A stretch of 46,874 nucleotides of DNA from Lachnospiraceae bacterium. Lineage in GTDB: Bacteria > Bacillota > Clostridia > Lachnospirales > Lachnospiraceae. A program made the translations under genes and the position numbers. Location of the stretch: contig JAAWCS010000044.1 in NCBI GenBank assembly GCA_022793375.1, forward strand, positions 1-46,874. The letters are read 5' to 3'. This document shows positions 15,030 through 24,046 of this stretch, in pieces. Position 1 is the first letter of the stretch, and every line of letters begins with the position of its first letter. The notes below the pieces were generated by a model. It saw nothing but the letters and a program-made list of their open reading frames with translations. It made no database searches and had not been told where the DNA came from.

Positions 15030-17729
15030 TTAAGAGGAGGAGACCCCTTTTGACGCCTCGGAAAAGCTGATAATCGCTTCGTTCTTTTTCATAAACAGCA
15101 GACCAAACGAATTGGGGCCGCAGTTGCAGGCAACGGCTGCCGAAGCTTTCTGCAGATAAATCCGCTCAAAAGGACAATATTGCCGTACCAGCTCCTGAAT
15201 ATACAGCAGTCTCTTTTCACTCAGGCCTGAATAGGTAATAAATAAGATTCTTCGATCAATGTTCCGGGTGTCTAAAAATACCTTTCTTACATAACGCTTT
15301 GCCATATGCGCAAAATCGCCGGTCAGCATAGCGGAGACGCTCAACTTGCTTTTACGAAGAACGATGACCGGATGCAGCAGCAGGGAGTCGCAGGTAATCT
15401 GGATCCTCTTGGATAGTTTCCCGGACTGGCACATCATATGAGTAGTGTCGAGGATGAAAGCAGAGGAAATATAACGCCGCAGTCGATTTACAACCTCTAT
15501 AATATCTGCTTTTGCCGCATGATTTTCCGCCATGGAAGCTGCGTAGAGAACAGTCAGGCCCATGCTGCTGGAAATGTGGCCGGAATCCAGTACCGTGACA
15601 TTCTCAAAAGACTTTGCCGCTTCCAGGGCATTGTGATATCCCTGGCTGGCATGCTTGGCCATGGTAATGTGGATGATGTTCTGGGCTTCGGTCAGCTTCT
15701 CGGCAAAAAATCTCTCGTAGTCCTCAACAGACGGCGCCTGCGAATAGCCGATTTTGCCTTCACATACATGCAGCAGCAGTTCGTCGGCCTTCAGCTCCAG
15801 CTCATCGAGGAAGCGTCCATGGTCGGTGCAGACATAATACGGACAGACCGAAATATTAAACTCCTGCTTCAGGGATTCGGGAAGATCGCACACGCTGTCG
15901 GTTGTCACGATCAGCGAACGTCTCTGCGCCTGCTCAAAAATAAGGATATCCTTGCCGATTTCCGACGGAGCGGCTTCGTTGTTTACTACGACCAGCTCTT
16001 TGGGAAGGATGCTCAATACGGAGGCCTCCAGCAGAGCGCCGCTGACGGGTTTGGCCAGGTAGCCGCTGAATCCTTCTTTACGATAGAGGAGCTGATTGTC
16101 GCTGCCGGCATTGGCAGTTAAGGCGATGACCGGGACATCCTGGCACAGGCCGCCCGGCTGTGAGCGCAGTGCGTGCAGACACTGGATACCGTCCATCTCC
16201 GGCATCAGGTGATCCATCAGAATACCGTCATAATGCAGTTTGCGTGTCAGTTTGAGGCACTCAAAGCCGTCGGAGGCGGTGTCGATTTGGATTTTAGTCT
16301 CAGCGAGCAGCTTGCGCACGACCATCAGATTCATGTCGTTGTCGTCAACAACCAAAATGCGGGCCTCAGGCGCTTCAAAACTTTGTTGGTACTGCTCTGC
16401 TTCGTGGACCTTTGTACGGGATTCGAGAGTAAAAGTCCCCAATTCACGCTCATCGACGATATCCTGTTCCAGCATGACAAGGAACGTTGAGCCCTTGGTA
16501 TAAACGCTGTTGACGCTGATTTCGCCGCCCATCAGTTTTATGAGCTGGTGGACAATGCTAAGGCCCAGGCCGGTGCCTTCGATATGGCGGTTTTTCTCTT
16601 CGTCTACGCGCTTAAAGGCATTAAAGATATGGGGGATATTTTCCTTTTTGACCCCCATGCCGGTATCCTCTACGGAATACCAGACCCGCACGCGGTTTAA
16701 AGTCAGCCGCTCACAACGCACGGAAAGCGTAATATGTCCTTCGCTGGTATACTTTACGGCATTGTTCAACAGGTTGATTAAAACCTGCTTAATGCGTACC
16801 TCATCGCCGCAGAGCATACTGGGGATCGAAGAATCCACATGCAGACGAAACTCCAGCCCCTTTTCCCGGGCTTTGATCCAGATCATGTTGACGACCTCTG
16901 AAAAAAGCCGTCCGGTTTCATAAGAGACATTGACAATCTCCATCTTGCCGGACTTGATCTTGGACAAATCCAGGATGTCGTTGATCAGGGTAAGCAGCAT
17001 TTTGCTGGCGCCCTGGATATTTCTGGCGTTTTCGGCCACGTCGTCGGGGATGTCTCCGCGCAGGATGATTTCATTGAGACCGATAATTGTGTTGATGGGA
17101 GTGCGGATTTCATGGCTCATACTGGAGAAAAAATGATTCTCCGCTTTGTTTAATTCCTCGATCTCTTTTTTCTGCTGCCGGGAAAGTTCGTTCTCCTCTT
17201 CATACATACGATTTAAAAAGGAGAGCAGTACGCTGGTCAGCACGCCCATGAGAATTACGGACGAAGCCGAATCAAAAAAGGAGTGCTCCTGTGTATTATT
17301 GGAGACAAATTCCGGAAAATAGAACGCAATATAATAACAGAGAATCGTCTCCAGCATGCAGAGTGCAAAGAAAGCATGTTTACGCCGTCCCTCCAATGTA
17401 ATTATAATATAAATATAACAAAGAATAAACCATTCCGGCATCCCGCTGTAAAATCCGCCGGCGGTAAAAAAGCTGATCGGAAACACCAAAAGCAGCAGGA
17501 CTGTAATGAAGGTAGCGCCCGTATGAATCGAGTCCTTTTTGATACTGATCCTGACGGCGGTTGCGATACAGAAAAGGCTGGCTGCCAATATCAGCAAATT
17601 TACAATGTTTCGACCCATAGGCAGTATAATGATCAGCGCGATCATGCAGATGCCGGTAACCAGGCGGAACATGCGCTCCCGCAGACTGATCCTATGGTCG
17701 TAGATGATATCAAACCATTTTTTCAACAT
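15030..17729 (-). CDS. Hybrid sensor kinase - receiver - DegV-like fusion
   Basis: An 899-residue membrane protein with an unusual domain order. The N-terminal 150 residues form about six hydrophobic segments. After a short coiled coil come a HisKA domain with His206 in SMSHEIRTPINTIIG and an ATPase domain (SVEDTGMGVKKENIPHIFNA, then GTGLGLSIVHQLIKLMGG). A receiver domain follows at about 460-580 (ILVVDDNDMNLMVV, Asp506 in LMDHLMPEMDG, Lys in YLAKPVSG). From about residue 602 to the end the sequence reads as a DegV (FakB-like, fatty-acid-binding) domain: SLIVTTDSVCDLPESLKQEF, then YYVCTDHG, YSQAPSVEDY, IIHITMAKHASQGYHNALEA and VLDSGHISSSMGL. The start MLKKWF was chosen because AGGAGG is 9 bp upstream. 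It is the last gene of a three-gene phosphorelay operon. Confidence 0.88.
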   Translation of the reverse strand: MLKKWFDIIYDHRISLRERMFRLVTGICMIALIIILPMGRNIVNLLILAASLFCIATAVRISIKKDSIHTGATFITVLLLLVFPISFFTAGGFYSGMPEWFILCYIYIIITLEGRRKHAFFALCMLETILCYYIAFYFPEFVSNNTQEHSFFDSASSVILMGVLTSVLLSFLNRMYEEENELSRQQKKEIEELNKAENHFFSSMSHEIRTPINTIIGLNEIILRGDIPDDVAENARNIQGASKMLLTLINDILDLSKIKSGKMEIVNVSYETGRLFSEVVNMIWIKAREKGLEFRLHVDSSIPSMLCGDEVRIKQVLINLLNNAVKYTSEGHITLSVRCERLTLNRVRVWYSVEDTGMGVKKENIPHIFNAFKRVDEEKNRHIEGTGLGLSIVHQLIKLMGGEISVNSVYTKGSTFLVMLEQDIVDERELGTFTLESRTKVHEAEQYQQSFEAPEARILVVDDNDMNLMVVRKLLAETKIQIDTASDGFECLKLTRKLHYDGILMDHLMPEMDGIQCLHALRSQPGGLCQDVPVIALTANAGSDNQLLYRKEGFSGYLAKPVSGALLEASVLSILPKELVVVNNEAAPSEIGKDILIFEQAQRRSLIVTTDSVCDLPESLKQEFNISVCPYYVCTDHGRFLDELELKADELLLHVCEGKIGYSQAPSVEDYERFFAEKLTEAQNIIHITMAKHASQGYHNALEAAKSFENVTVLDSGHISSSMGLTVLYAASMAENHAAKADIIEVVNRLRRYISSAFILDTTHMMCQSGKLSKRIQITCDSLLLHPVIVLRKSKLSVSAMLTGDFAHMAKRYVRKVFLDTRNIDRRILFITYSGLSEKRLLYIQELVRQYCPFERIYLQKASAAVACNCGPNSFGLLFMKKNEAIISFSEASKGVSSS

Positions 17730-17747
17730 GCAGTGCATCCTCCTGAA

Positions 17748-20252
17748 TTATAGTTTGGCAAGACTTGCGCAGACTTTTTCGTGCAGATGTAAAAGCTGCG
17801 CATGATTTTCGTGGATGAATTCGGTTTCTTCCTTTTTGGCGGCCTGTTCCAATGCCCTGGCGTGTTCGGAGAGTTCCAGCGCGCCGATGGTCAGCGAGGT
17901 GCTCTTTAGCGCGTGAACTTTGACCGCATAGTCCGGCCAGTTATTTGCCTCATAAAGAGAGATGATCTCGTTGCGTTTTTCCAGGCCCTGGGCATAGAAC
18001 ATCTGCAGCATCTCCAGATAAAAATCTTCGTCGCCGCCGCAGTAATCAAGCCCCATCTGCAAATCGAATCCGACCTGGGCCAGATGAGCAAACGGCGGGG
18101 CGGTATCCGGATCTTTCTCGGCGGTTACTTCCTCGACAGAAACATCGGCAGCAGAAGGCTCTTTAATCGGCTCTTCAAAAGCGGCGGGAGCCGAACCGTA
18201 GCGGATGCGGTCTTTGGGCAGCACCCGGCGCAGTACCCGCTCAAGGACGGCGCGCTCGATCGGCTTGGGGATAAATTCCGTAAAACCCTCGCTGCGGAAC
18301 ATTTCCCGCGCGCCGCTTATTGTATTGGCGGTCAAAGCAATCACCGGCAGATCCTGATAGGCCCCGTCGTTGATTTCCCGCAGGCGCTTCAGCGTTTCCA
18401 CACCGTCGAAACCGGGCATCATGTGATCGAGAAAAACAATGTCGTAGGCAATCCGGCCGCACCGCTCCAGGGCTTCTCTCCCGCTTAAACAGGTATCGAC
18501 CTGGATCCCGTAACTGCCCAGGACGCCCTTGGCTACGACAAGGTTCATCTCCTCGTCATCGACGGCAAGGGCCCGGATCCCGTCACAGAAGAAAGGCCTG
18601 CGGCCGCCGGCCTGGGATTCGTCAATCTGATTGATTTTCAGAGCGCCGTTTAGCAGATTGACAACCGAAAGAGCAAAGAACGGCTTGCGGATGATCTGCA
18701 GCCGGCTGCTGTGGTCTAAGGCAAAGTCATGTTCCGCAATGATTATGACCGGAAGCCGGAAAGAGAGATCCTCATAGTAGGAGGCGTTCTCCTCATATTC
18801 GGATTGCGCGATAAACACATGTGTAATCTTGTGATTTCGGAGCAATTGGAGCAGTCCTTCAAAATTGTGCGCCTGATACCCTTCAAGTCCCAGCCCCTCC
18901 ACCATATGGAGGATCATTTTATCATAGTATTTGCGGACTTCGTCGCTGTTGTATTTTTCCGGCTGGAAATAGCAGGCGATACAAAAACGTTCGGGATGAG
19001 AAACCTCAATGCTCTGCCGGCTGTCCTCTATGCCCTGCGGAATTGTGATATGGGCCTGCAGACCGCGCTGCTCGCTGCTTTCAAAATGAATGAAGCCGCC
19101 CATGGCATGAAGCAGGCCGCGGGCAACCGGAAGCCCCAGCCCCAGTCCGCTTGCGAAGCGGCTGCTGCCGGAATCCGCCTGATAGAAATCTTCAAACATC
19201 TGCCGGATCTGCGAATGTGTCATGCCGATCCCGGTATCATATACGTCGATCACCAGATTTCCGCCGTATTTTTCGGACCGGAAATCAATGCAGAGATTGA
19301 TACCGCCTTCGTCCGTAAACTTGATCGAGTTTTCCAGAAGAATTTTTAAAACATGGGAAATTTTTTCCGCATCGCCGATAAGAATGGCCGGCGTTTTGGG
19401 ATTGATGTCAAACACCATTTCCAATTGATGTTTGTTGGTCTGCATGGCCGTGGTCGTAATGACGTCGTTGAGCACGGAAGTAATCATGTAAGGTTCCTTT
19501 ATCGAAGTCAAAGTACCCTCCACAATCTCCGTATAGTCGAGGATATTGTTGATCTGATTGGACAGACGCTTGCCGGCCATCTTTATGGAGCGCACGTCGG
19601 CCTGAACTTCCGGGGAAATGTTTTTTTCCAGCGTGACTTCGCTGAGTCCGATGACCATGTTGATTGGCGTGCGCAGCTCATGTGATACGTTGGACAAAAA
19701 CTCCGCGTTCTGCCGCCCGGCTGTTTCCAGCTGTACAAGCGCATTGTCGTACTGAGTCTGGCTTTCCCTTCTGCGCAGGATCCGGTATCTGGAAATGACG
19801 GTCGCGAGGATGACGACCATCGCGCCGAATCCAAGCCGGATCAGCTCCTGGATTCCCATCTCTTTGGTGATGGTATGCAAAATCAGAAAATGATACAAAA
19901 TTACAAAGACATATAAAGCGGCTGTCATATACAACAGCCGTTTTTTGTCAAGCATGGAGAAAACAAGGAGCAACATACAAGCTACCGCAGCGATATCAAA
20001 AAGGATAGATTTATGTACTCCGAAGAAAAAGAACCCAACCATCAGTAAGCTGGAACAGAGACTTTTAAAAAAAGAATCGGAACCGGCTTTTGTGATGTGA
20101 AGAAACCATACAAGGGTATTGCCAATCACAAAAATCGGAACCATCCACAACTCCCAGGACAAGGCAATCGTAAGCAGCAGCAACATGATGCCAACGACCG
20201 TAACGATGCTGGCTAAGAGCAAGTGTTCGCTTGTTTGTCCTTCTGTTTTCAT
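17748..20252 (-). CDS. Hybrid sensor kinase with receiver and Hpt domains
   Basis: An 834-residue membrane phosphorelay protein. About six hydrophobic segments in the first 155 residues are followed by HisKA (His191 in NVSHELRTPINMVIG) and ATPase motifs (VYDTGIGMTHSQIRQMFEDF, GLGLGLPVARGLLHAMGG). A degenerate receiver-like segment at about 430-545 lacks a phospho-acceptor context. The true receiver follows (ALAVDDEEMNLVV, Asp609 in IVFLDHMMPGFDG, Lys in FIPKPIE). A C-terminal Hpt domain has His780 in VKVHALKSTSLTIGA. This gives the full His-Asp-His chain in one protein. Its start overlaps the stop of the upstream receiver gene as ATGA, and its stop is 18 bp from the next kinase start. Confidence 0.9.
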   Translation of the reverse strand: MKTEGQTSEHLLLASIVTVVGIMLLLLTIALSWELWMVPIFVIGNTLVWFLHITKAGSDSFFKSLCSSLLMVGFFFFGVHKSILFDIAAVACMLLLVFSMLDKKRLLYMTAALYVFVILYHFLILHTITKEMGIQELIRLGFGAMVVILATVISRYRILRRRESQTQYDNALVQLETAGRQNAEFLSNVSHELRTPINMVIGLSEVTLEKNISPEVQADVRSIKMAGKRLSNQINNILDYTEIVEGTLTSIKEPYMITSVLNDVITTTAMQTNKHQLEMVFDINPKTPAILIGDAEKISHVLKILLENSIKFTDEGGINLCIDFRSEKYGGNLVIDVYDTGIGMTHSQIRQMFEDFYQADSGSSRFASGLGLGLPVARGLLHAMGGFIHFESSEQRGLQAHITIPQGIEDSRQSIEVSHPERFCIACYFQPEKYNSDEVRKYYDKMILHMVEGLGLEGYQAHNFEGLLQLLRNHKITHVFIAQSEYEENASYYEDLSFRLPVIIIAEHDFALDHSSRLQIIRKPFFALSVVNLLNGALKINQIDESQAGGRRPFFCDGIRALAVDDEEMNLVVAKGVLGSYGIQVDTCLSGREALERCGRIAYDIVFLDHMMPGFDGVETLKRLREINDGAYQDLPVIALTANTISGAREMFRSEGFTEFIPKPIERAVLERVLRRVLPKDRIRYGSAPAAFEEPIKEPSAADVSVEEVTAEKDPDTAPPFAHLAQVGFDLQMGLDYCGGDEDFYLEMLQMFYAQGLEKRNEIISLYEANNWPDYAVKVHALKSTSLTIGALELSEHARALEQAAKKEETEFIHENHAQLLHLHEKVCASLAKL

Positions 20253-20611
20253 TCCGTTCCAAACTCCTTTGCAACCCGTTTTAACAGTTCCTGCGGCAAA
20301 AAGGGTTTTTTAATATAATTTACCGCACCCAGGCAGATGGCGCTGCGCACGTCGTCCTCATCTCCGGACGCTGTCAGGAAGATGACGGGTACGTTGATAT
20401 GATCTTCCTTCATACGCTTGAAGGTCTCGATCCCATCCATATCCGGCATCGCAATGTCAAGAAGAACCAGGTCAATCCATTCGCGGTTCAGTTTTTCCAG
20501 CGCCTGTACTCCGGATTCGGCAAAGACCACATCATAATACTTTTCCAGGATGATCTTTGTCCGCTTGAGATTCATGCCTTCATCATCAACTACCAAAATA
20601 CGTTTTTGCAT
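20249..20611 (-). CDS. Single-domain response regulator (receiver only)
   Basis: A 120-residue CheY-like receiver: VVDDEGMNL at the acidic pocket, Asp52 in LVLLDIAMPDMDG, Thr in VIFLTASGDE and Lys in YIKKPFLP. No output domain is attached. The start MQKRILVV was chosen because GGGAGG lies 7 bp upstream; the longer frame uses part of that site as codons. Its stop overlaps the kinase start as ATGA. It likely shuttles phosphate to or from the Hpt domain of the next gene product, or acts as a phosphate sink. Confidence 0.9.
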   Translation of the reverse strand: MQKRILVVDDEGMNLKRTKIILEKYYDVVFAESGVQALEKLNREWIDLVLLDIAMPDMDGIETFKRMKEDHINVPVIFLTASGDEDDVRSAICLGAVNYIKKPFLPQELLKRVAKEFGTE

Positions 20612-20659
20612 TATAAGAGCCTCCCTCATTCTGTCTGGAAATCTTCCATATGATGATAT

Positions 20660-20688
20660 ATTTTACAATAGGTTAAAGCTAAAATCAA
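20660..20688 (-). promoter_or_regulatory. Promoter of the phosphorelay operon
   Basis: On the minus strand TTGATT (20683-20688) and TAAAAT (20660-20665) are spaced by 17 bp. They lie about 50 bp upstream of the receiver start. Confidence 0.55.
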
Positions 20689-20762
20689 GTCTTTAAGGAG
20701 GCCCCAAACGGTATTTGCGGCAAGGGTTTTTAGCTGAATTTTCCCGCTATATTCAAAGGAAA

Positions 20763-20819
20763 GCTCCTTTCAGAGGGAGTATCCCGCCGGCAAATCCGGG
20801 GCGTATCCATAAAAGGAGC
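20763..20819 (-). terminator. Possible terminator after the 102-residue membrane gene
   Basis: GCTCCTTT (20763-20770) pairs with AAAGGAGC (20812-20819) around a 41-nt loop that holds a smaller GCCGGC hairpin. On the minus strand the stem is followed by TTTCCTTTG. This is a weak but reasonable terminator. Confidence 0.35.
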
Positions 20820-20832
20820 AAAAGAAACGGTT

Positions 20833-21141
20833 TTATTCCTCCCGGAAACTTCTGCGTGTCACAAAGAACAGGTTTACAAGGCACAGCAAAAGCATAATGT
20901 GATTCTGGATCATCAGCATGGATATGTCGGCCTGGTTGTCGGCGAGGACGCCTAAGAAGAGGTAATGTGCCAGGGTCGAAAAAAACGCCAGGATTATGGC
21001 ATAAAAGGCGTAGGTTTTGCGCATCTGCCCCTTCAGGCTTTTGAAGCAGCAAAACTCCATGAGGATGAAAACACAGTATAACGGGATCAGCGCAAAGTGA
21101 TAGTATTGCATCACATCGGTTATGGGATTGATATCGATCAT
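20833..21141 (-). CDS. Small membrane protein, three helices
   Basis: A 102-residue protein with hydrophobic segments at about residues 14-32, 44-65 and 76-93, and charged ends (RRSFREE). GGAGG lies 7 bp upstream of the ATG. It is upstream of, and co-oriented with, the phosphorelay operon, but a gap of about 220 bp with a promoter separates them. The family is not recognised; an accessory to the membrane-bound kinases is conceivable but unsupported. Confidence 0.6.
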   Translation of the reverse strand: MIDINPITDVMQYYHFALIPLYCVFILMEFCCFKSLKGQMRKTYAFYAIILAFFSTLAHYLFLGVLADNQADISMLMIQNHIMLLLCLVNLFFVTRRSFREE

Positions 21142-21270
21142 GTCAGTACCTCCTATTTGATTGGTTTGTTGGCTGCAAGGCTATCTTTTCCTTTATTCTA
21201 GCATAAAATGAAGGTATTTGCCAGGGAGCGGGCAAAACATTCAAAGGATTGCAGAGCCTGTATTTTGTGT

Positions 21271-22269
21271 TTAGAAAAACTCATGACTTGTATCATAAAC
21301 ATATCCGGTTAGTGCATCCAGGTATAAAACCATGGTTCCTTCGGGCATATCTTCATATTTAAACGGGATACGAACTTCAAAGGCCGGCGTCAGTATATCG
21401 TTATTTTTGCCGGAAACATCCCGATAAGGTATATAGATTCTTTCAATACTCATTCTTTCAAGATATAAGGTCCGGTCCGGCTGGGGCGTCTGGGTCTCTG
21501 CTGTTTCAATATATTGTTCTGCCATAACGGCGGCATCGTCTAAACTTAAAAAGTCTTTTTGAGGATCATAAGTCTGCAATATGTCGCCCTCCTGAGGGGG
21601 CGATTCGATCAACACAGAATTGATTCCGTCGCCGGAGAATGACAATTGTATGTAAGAACCTGTTAATCCATGTTCGTCCTCGTTTCCTGGTTCAAAATAA
21701 AAGGTATGCGGGCCCATCAGCTTCACGCCATGATAATATAACCGGCAGCGGATATCTACCGTACCATCTTCCACAGAACGAATTTGCAGATTATTATCAT
21801 ATGCCCAGCCCAATCGCCCCAGAAAATCCTGAGCTAAACGCTCAGCGTCTTCTGCTTGAACGGGTTTGGATGAGTACTCTCTGTGGAACTCAAAAGCACC
21901 GGCACATTCTGCCCAGCCATAGACGATTCCATCGACGGTCATTGTGCCTTCATATATAGTTCGGCCGTCAGGCAGCGCGGATGCGTTTGTTTCGGCTGCT
22001 TCAAAAGCAGCTGTTTGGGCTGGATCCGTTAGTAAAGCGTGCATGACTTCGTCGATATCTACCGGAGATTTTGTGTAGGTCATGCGGTAATAGGCGCCGT
22101 CGGATGTGTTGGCCGGATTGGTTTCTGCTATGCTGGCGTCGGTTGCATTCACGTTTGGCTGCGCTTGTGCGGCGGAAGGAACAGATGGTTCTTCCGAACT
22201 GGCTGTACAGGCAAGTAAAAACAATGAAAGTAGCAGGAAAAAAGCGGATAAGGCGGTTATTTTTTTCAT
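21271..22269 (-). CDS. Lipoprotein of unknown function
   Basis: A 332-residue exported protein. The signal ends in FLLAC with lipidation at Cys21, then a low-complexity Ser/Ala/Asn linker. The mature part is rich in predicted beta strands (GRTIYEGTMTVDGIVYGWAE, CRLYYHGVKLMGPHTFYF). It ends with a PepSY/YpeB-like pattern (TMVLYLDALTGYVYD). Two repeats of a strand-helix-strand unit may be present. A strong GAGGAGG precedes the ATG. It is a single gene by spacing. The role is unknown; such lipoproteins often modulate cell-wall enzymes or kinases at the membrane surface. Confidence 0.7.
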   Translation of the reverse strand: MKKITALSAFFLLLSLFLLACTASSEEPSVPSAAQAQPNVNATDASIAETNPANTSDGAYYRMTYTKSPVDIDEVMHALLTDPAQTAAFEAAETNASALPDGRTIYEGTMTVDGIVYGWAECAGAFEFHREYSSKPVQAEDAERLAQDFLGRLGWAYDNNLQIRSVEDGTVDIRCRLYYHGVKLMGPHTFYFEPGNEDEHGLTGSYIQLSFSGDGINSVLIESPPQEGDILQTYDPQKDFLSLDDAAVMAEQYIETAETQTPQPDRTLYLERMSIERIYIPYRDVSGKNNDILTPAFEVRIPFKYEDMPEGTMVLYLDALTGYVYDTSHEFF

Positions 22270-22463
22270 CTCGTGTCCTCCTCGTTTAAAAGACCTCCTG
22301 AAAACCCATGGAGGGAATCGGGATTGTCTTTACTATAACAGATTTGGAGGAGAAATGTTTTACAGCTGTCTTAACGTTGTGTTTCTAAGTTGTATCTTTT
22401 ACCTTGTGGGAGTATCACATACGAATCTTTATGGCAGACGCTGGGAGATTTCGTTTTGAAAGA

Positions 22464-22539
22464 GAGGTTAGTGTGCTGACCGGATTATATTCAGGCAAAC
22501 CTCCTTGTCTAAATTTCCATCGTACAGCACACTAATCTC
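22464..22539. repeat. 15-bp inverted repeat with 46-bp loop
   Basis: GAGGTTAGTGTGCTG (22464-22478) matches the complement of CAGCACACTAATCTC (22525-22539) at 14 of 15 positions. The right arm overlaps the last codons and stop of the 114-residue gene. It could terminate that gene, although no U-tract follows, or be the end of a small mobile element. Confidence 0.45.
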
Positions 22540-22876
22540 GCAAGGAGCCTCCGACGATTTCACCGGAAACTGGGTCAACAATCTTTTCTACATCGCCAAT
22601 AATCTCTCGCATTGATGACGTATATGTTACAAGTAAAACGGGTTTGCCATAGTACTGTTCTGCTAAAAAATATCTTGTATTACCCTCATGTATTATAACT
22701 TTTTCGACTTTACCATCTGACCACGAACCAACTGCTTCATATTGCTCTTCTTTTGATAATTGTTCCCACGTTTGTTTTAATACTTTTTTAGTAATAGATT
22801 GTTGATAGTAAGTGATTCCAAGTACTATACATAGGAAAAGAAAACCGATTATTAAAAAGTACTTTCTTTTCTTCAT
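22532..22876 (-). CDS. Small membrane-anchored protein
   Basis: A 114-residue protein with a basic start (MKKRKYF), one hydrophobic helix at about residues 6-24 and a soluble extracellular domain (LKQTWEQLSKEEQYEAVGSW, later YYGKPVLLVTYTSSMRE and DPVSGEIVGG). It is probably anchored by an uncleaved signal. AAGGGG lies 7 bp upstream of this ATG, which is why it was preferred over the ATG 39 bp upstream. It is AT-rich like the following genes. The family is not recognised. Confidence 0.55.
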   Translation of the reverse strand: MKKRKYFLIIGFLFLCIVLGITYYQQSITKKVLKQTWEQLSKEEQYEAVGSWSDGKVEKVIIHEGNTRYFLAEQYYGKPVLLVTYTSSMREIIGDVEKIVDPVSGEIVGGSLRD

Positions 22877-22995
22877 ACTTATCCCCTTGTTTTGACGGTA
22901 GCCAGTGGAAAGCAAGACTTTTTAAATCAGATGGGGCGGTTTCCCGCCCACATCCGGTTTTTTGAAGGTTGAGGAATTTTAAAAGCGCTATACCA

Positions 22996-23184
22996 TTAAG
23001 CGGTTGCAACCAAAAGTAACAGAATTCCTGCTACAATAATGCCAAAATGTAAACATGTTAAGAACATAGCGACACCATATTTTTCTTTGCGAATCATCTT
23101 TAAAAGTGTGTGAAGGAATAGCCATGGAAAAAAGAAGCTGGTTGGTAAAATAAAGTAAAACAAAAAATACCCCATATAAGACAT
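22996..23184 (-). CDS. Short two-helix membrane protein
   Basis: A 62-residue hydrophobic protein with helices at about residues 5-28 and 37-60, separated by a basic loop (KMIRKEKYG). TAGGAG is 6 bp upstream of the ATG. A GC-rich hairpin near 22933-22951 lies between it and the next gene. Size and topology resemble bacteriocin immunity proteins or small toxins, but nothing specific identifies it. Confidence 0.45.
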   Translation of the reverse strand: MSYMGYFLFYFILPTSFFFPWLFLHTLLKMIRKEKYGVAMFLTCLHFGIIVAGILLLLVATA

Positions 23185-23581
23185 ATAAAACTCCTATTGG
23201 ACAGTAGTAGCTGCTTTACCAACACTGCTAACATATGTAACAGTATGATAATTAGCTGCATATTTAGTATCGAATGCAAAATCATACGACATAAGTTTTA
23301 TCAGCAGATATAGAATAATCGTGCCGCGTGCGTGTACTTTAAGCTCTAAATTTTTATAGTTCCTATAGATTTACAGCAATCAAGTTGTTTCATTACTTCC
23401 CTCAATGGAATCCCCCCTTCCTGTCGTCGACATCATAAGCATAATCCAAAAATATCAAAACAACAAGTGCCAACTTTGTCCAAAGGCACTTAAAATTTAA
23501 AATCATAAGAACTTTTCCCCAAATTTATGACATACGCCAGGAAATCAAAAACAAGCAATATGCCATAAAAACCCAAGAAGG
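23185..23581 (-). other. AT-rich gap with one possible gene fragment
   Basis: No convincing gene lies here. On the minus strand a 32-codon frame (23194-23292, MSYDFAFDTKYAANYHTVTY...) ends in a TAG that forms part of the ribosome binding site of the next gene. It has no ribosome binding site of its own and could be the tail of a lost gene. Near 23465-23495 lies one copy of the repeat that also bounds the right side of the next module. Confidence 0.3.
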
Positions 23582-23965
23582 CTATCGGTGCAGTGACAGT
23601 CGATGTGTTTCTGCCTTACTGCAGAGCAAAGGGGTCATTACAGCGCAACTGAGAAGGCATATAAGCAGCTGAAAGAACAATTTTTCTATATTATAGGTGT
23701 TTAGAGATGTATACATACATAGTATTCCTGTTTTCAGAAGTGTTACGCCTGGATTTGAAGGCGGCTTCTCATTTTGCTTGTTTTCGGAAAACTTGAATGG
23801 GCAGCTATTTCGTTCGATGTAAGAGACACCATAATAGATAGCACAAGTAATGGCAATTTGTAATATCCACTGCCCGGCGGCACCAGAAGAGTATTTTGTG
23901 ACAGGAATTGCCATGAAGAATATCGTCCATATCAGGCCGCAGAGAAACAGGTAAATAATTATCAT
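23582..23965 (-). CDS. Small polytopic membrane protein
   Basis: A 127-residue protein with about four hydrophobic segments (residues 2-20, 31-47, 74-88 and 94-114) and a polar loop in the middle (RNSCPFKFSENKQNEKPPSN). AAAGGAT lies 7 bp upstream of the ATG. The topology is vaguely like the second half of AgrB-type peptide-processing proteins, but no catalytic His/Cys pair is evident. It lies alone inside the repeat-bounded module, downstream of a short secreted-peptide-like ORF. The function is unknown. Confidence 0.45.
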   Translation of the reverse strand: MIIIYLFLCGLIWTIFFMAIPVTKYSSGAAGQWILQIAITCAIYYGVSYIERNSCPFKFSENKQNEKPPSNPGVTLLKTGILCMYTSLNTYNIEKLFFQLLICLLSCAVMTPLLCSKAETHRLSLHR

Positions 23966-24046
23966 ATTATTTATCCTTTCAAGAAGGAAAAGAAAAACGG
24001 GGACTATTGCAATAGTATTAGAAGAGATGCGATCAAATATGGCCTT

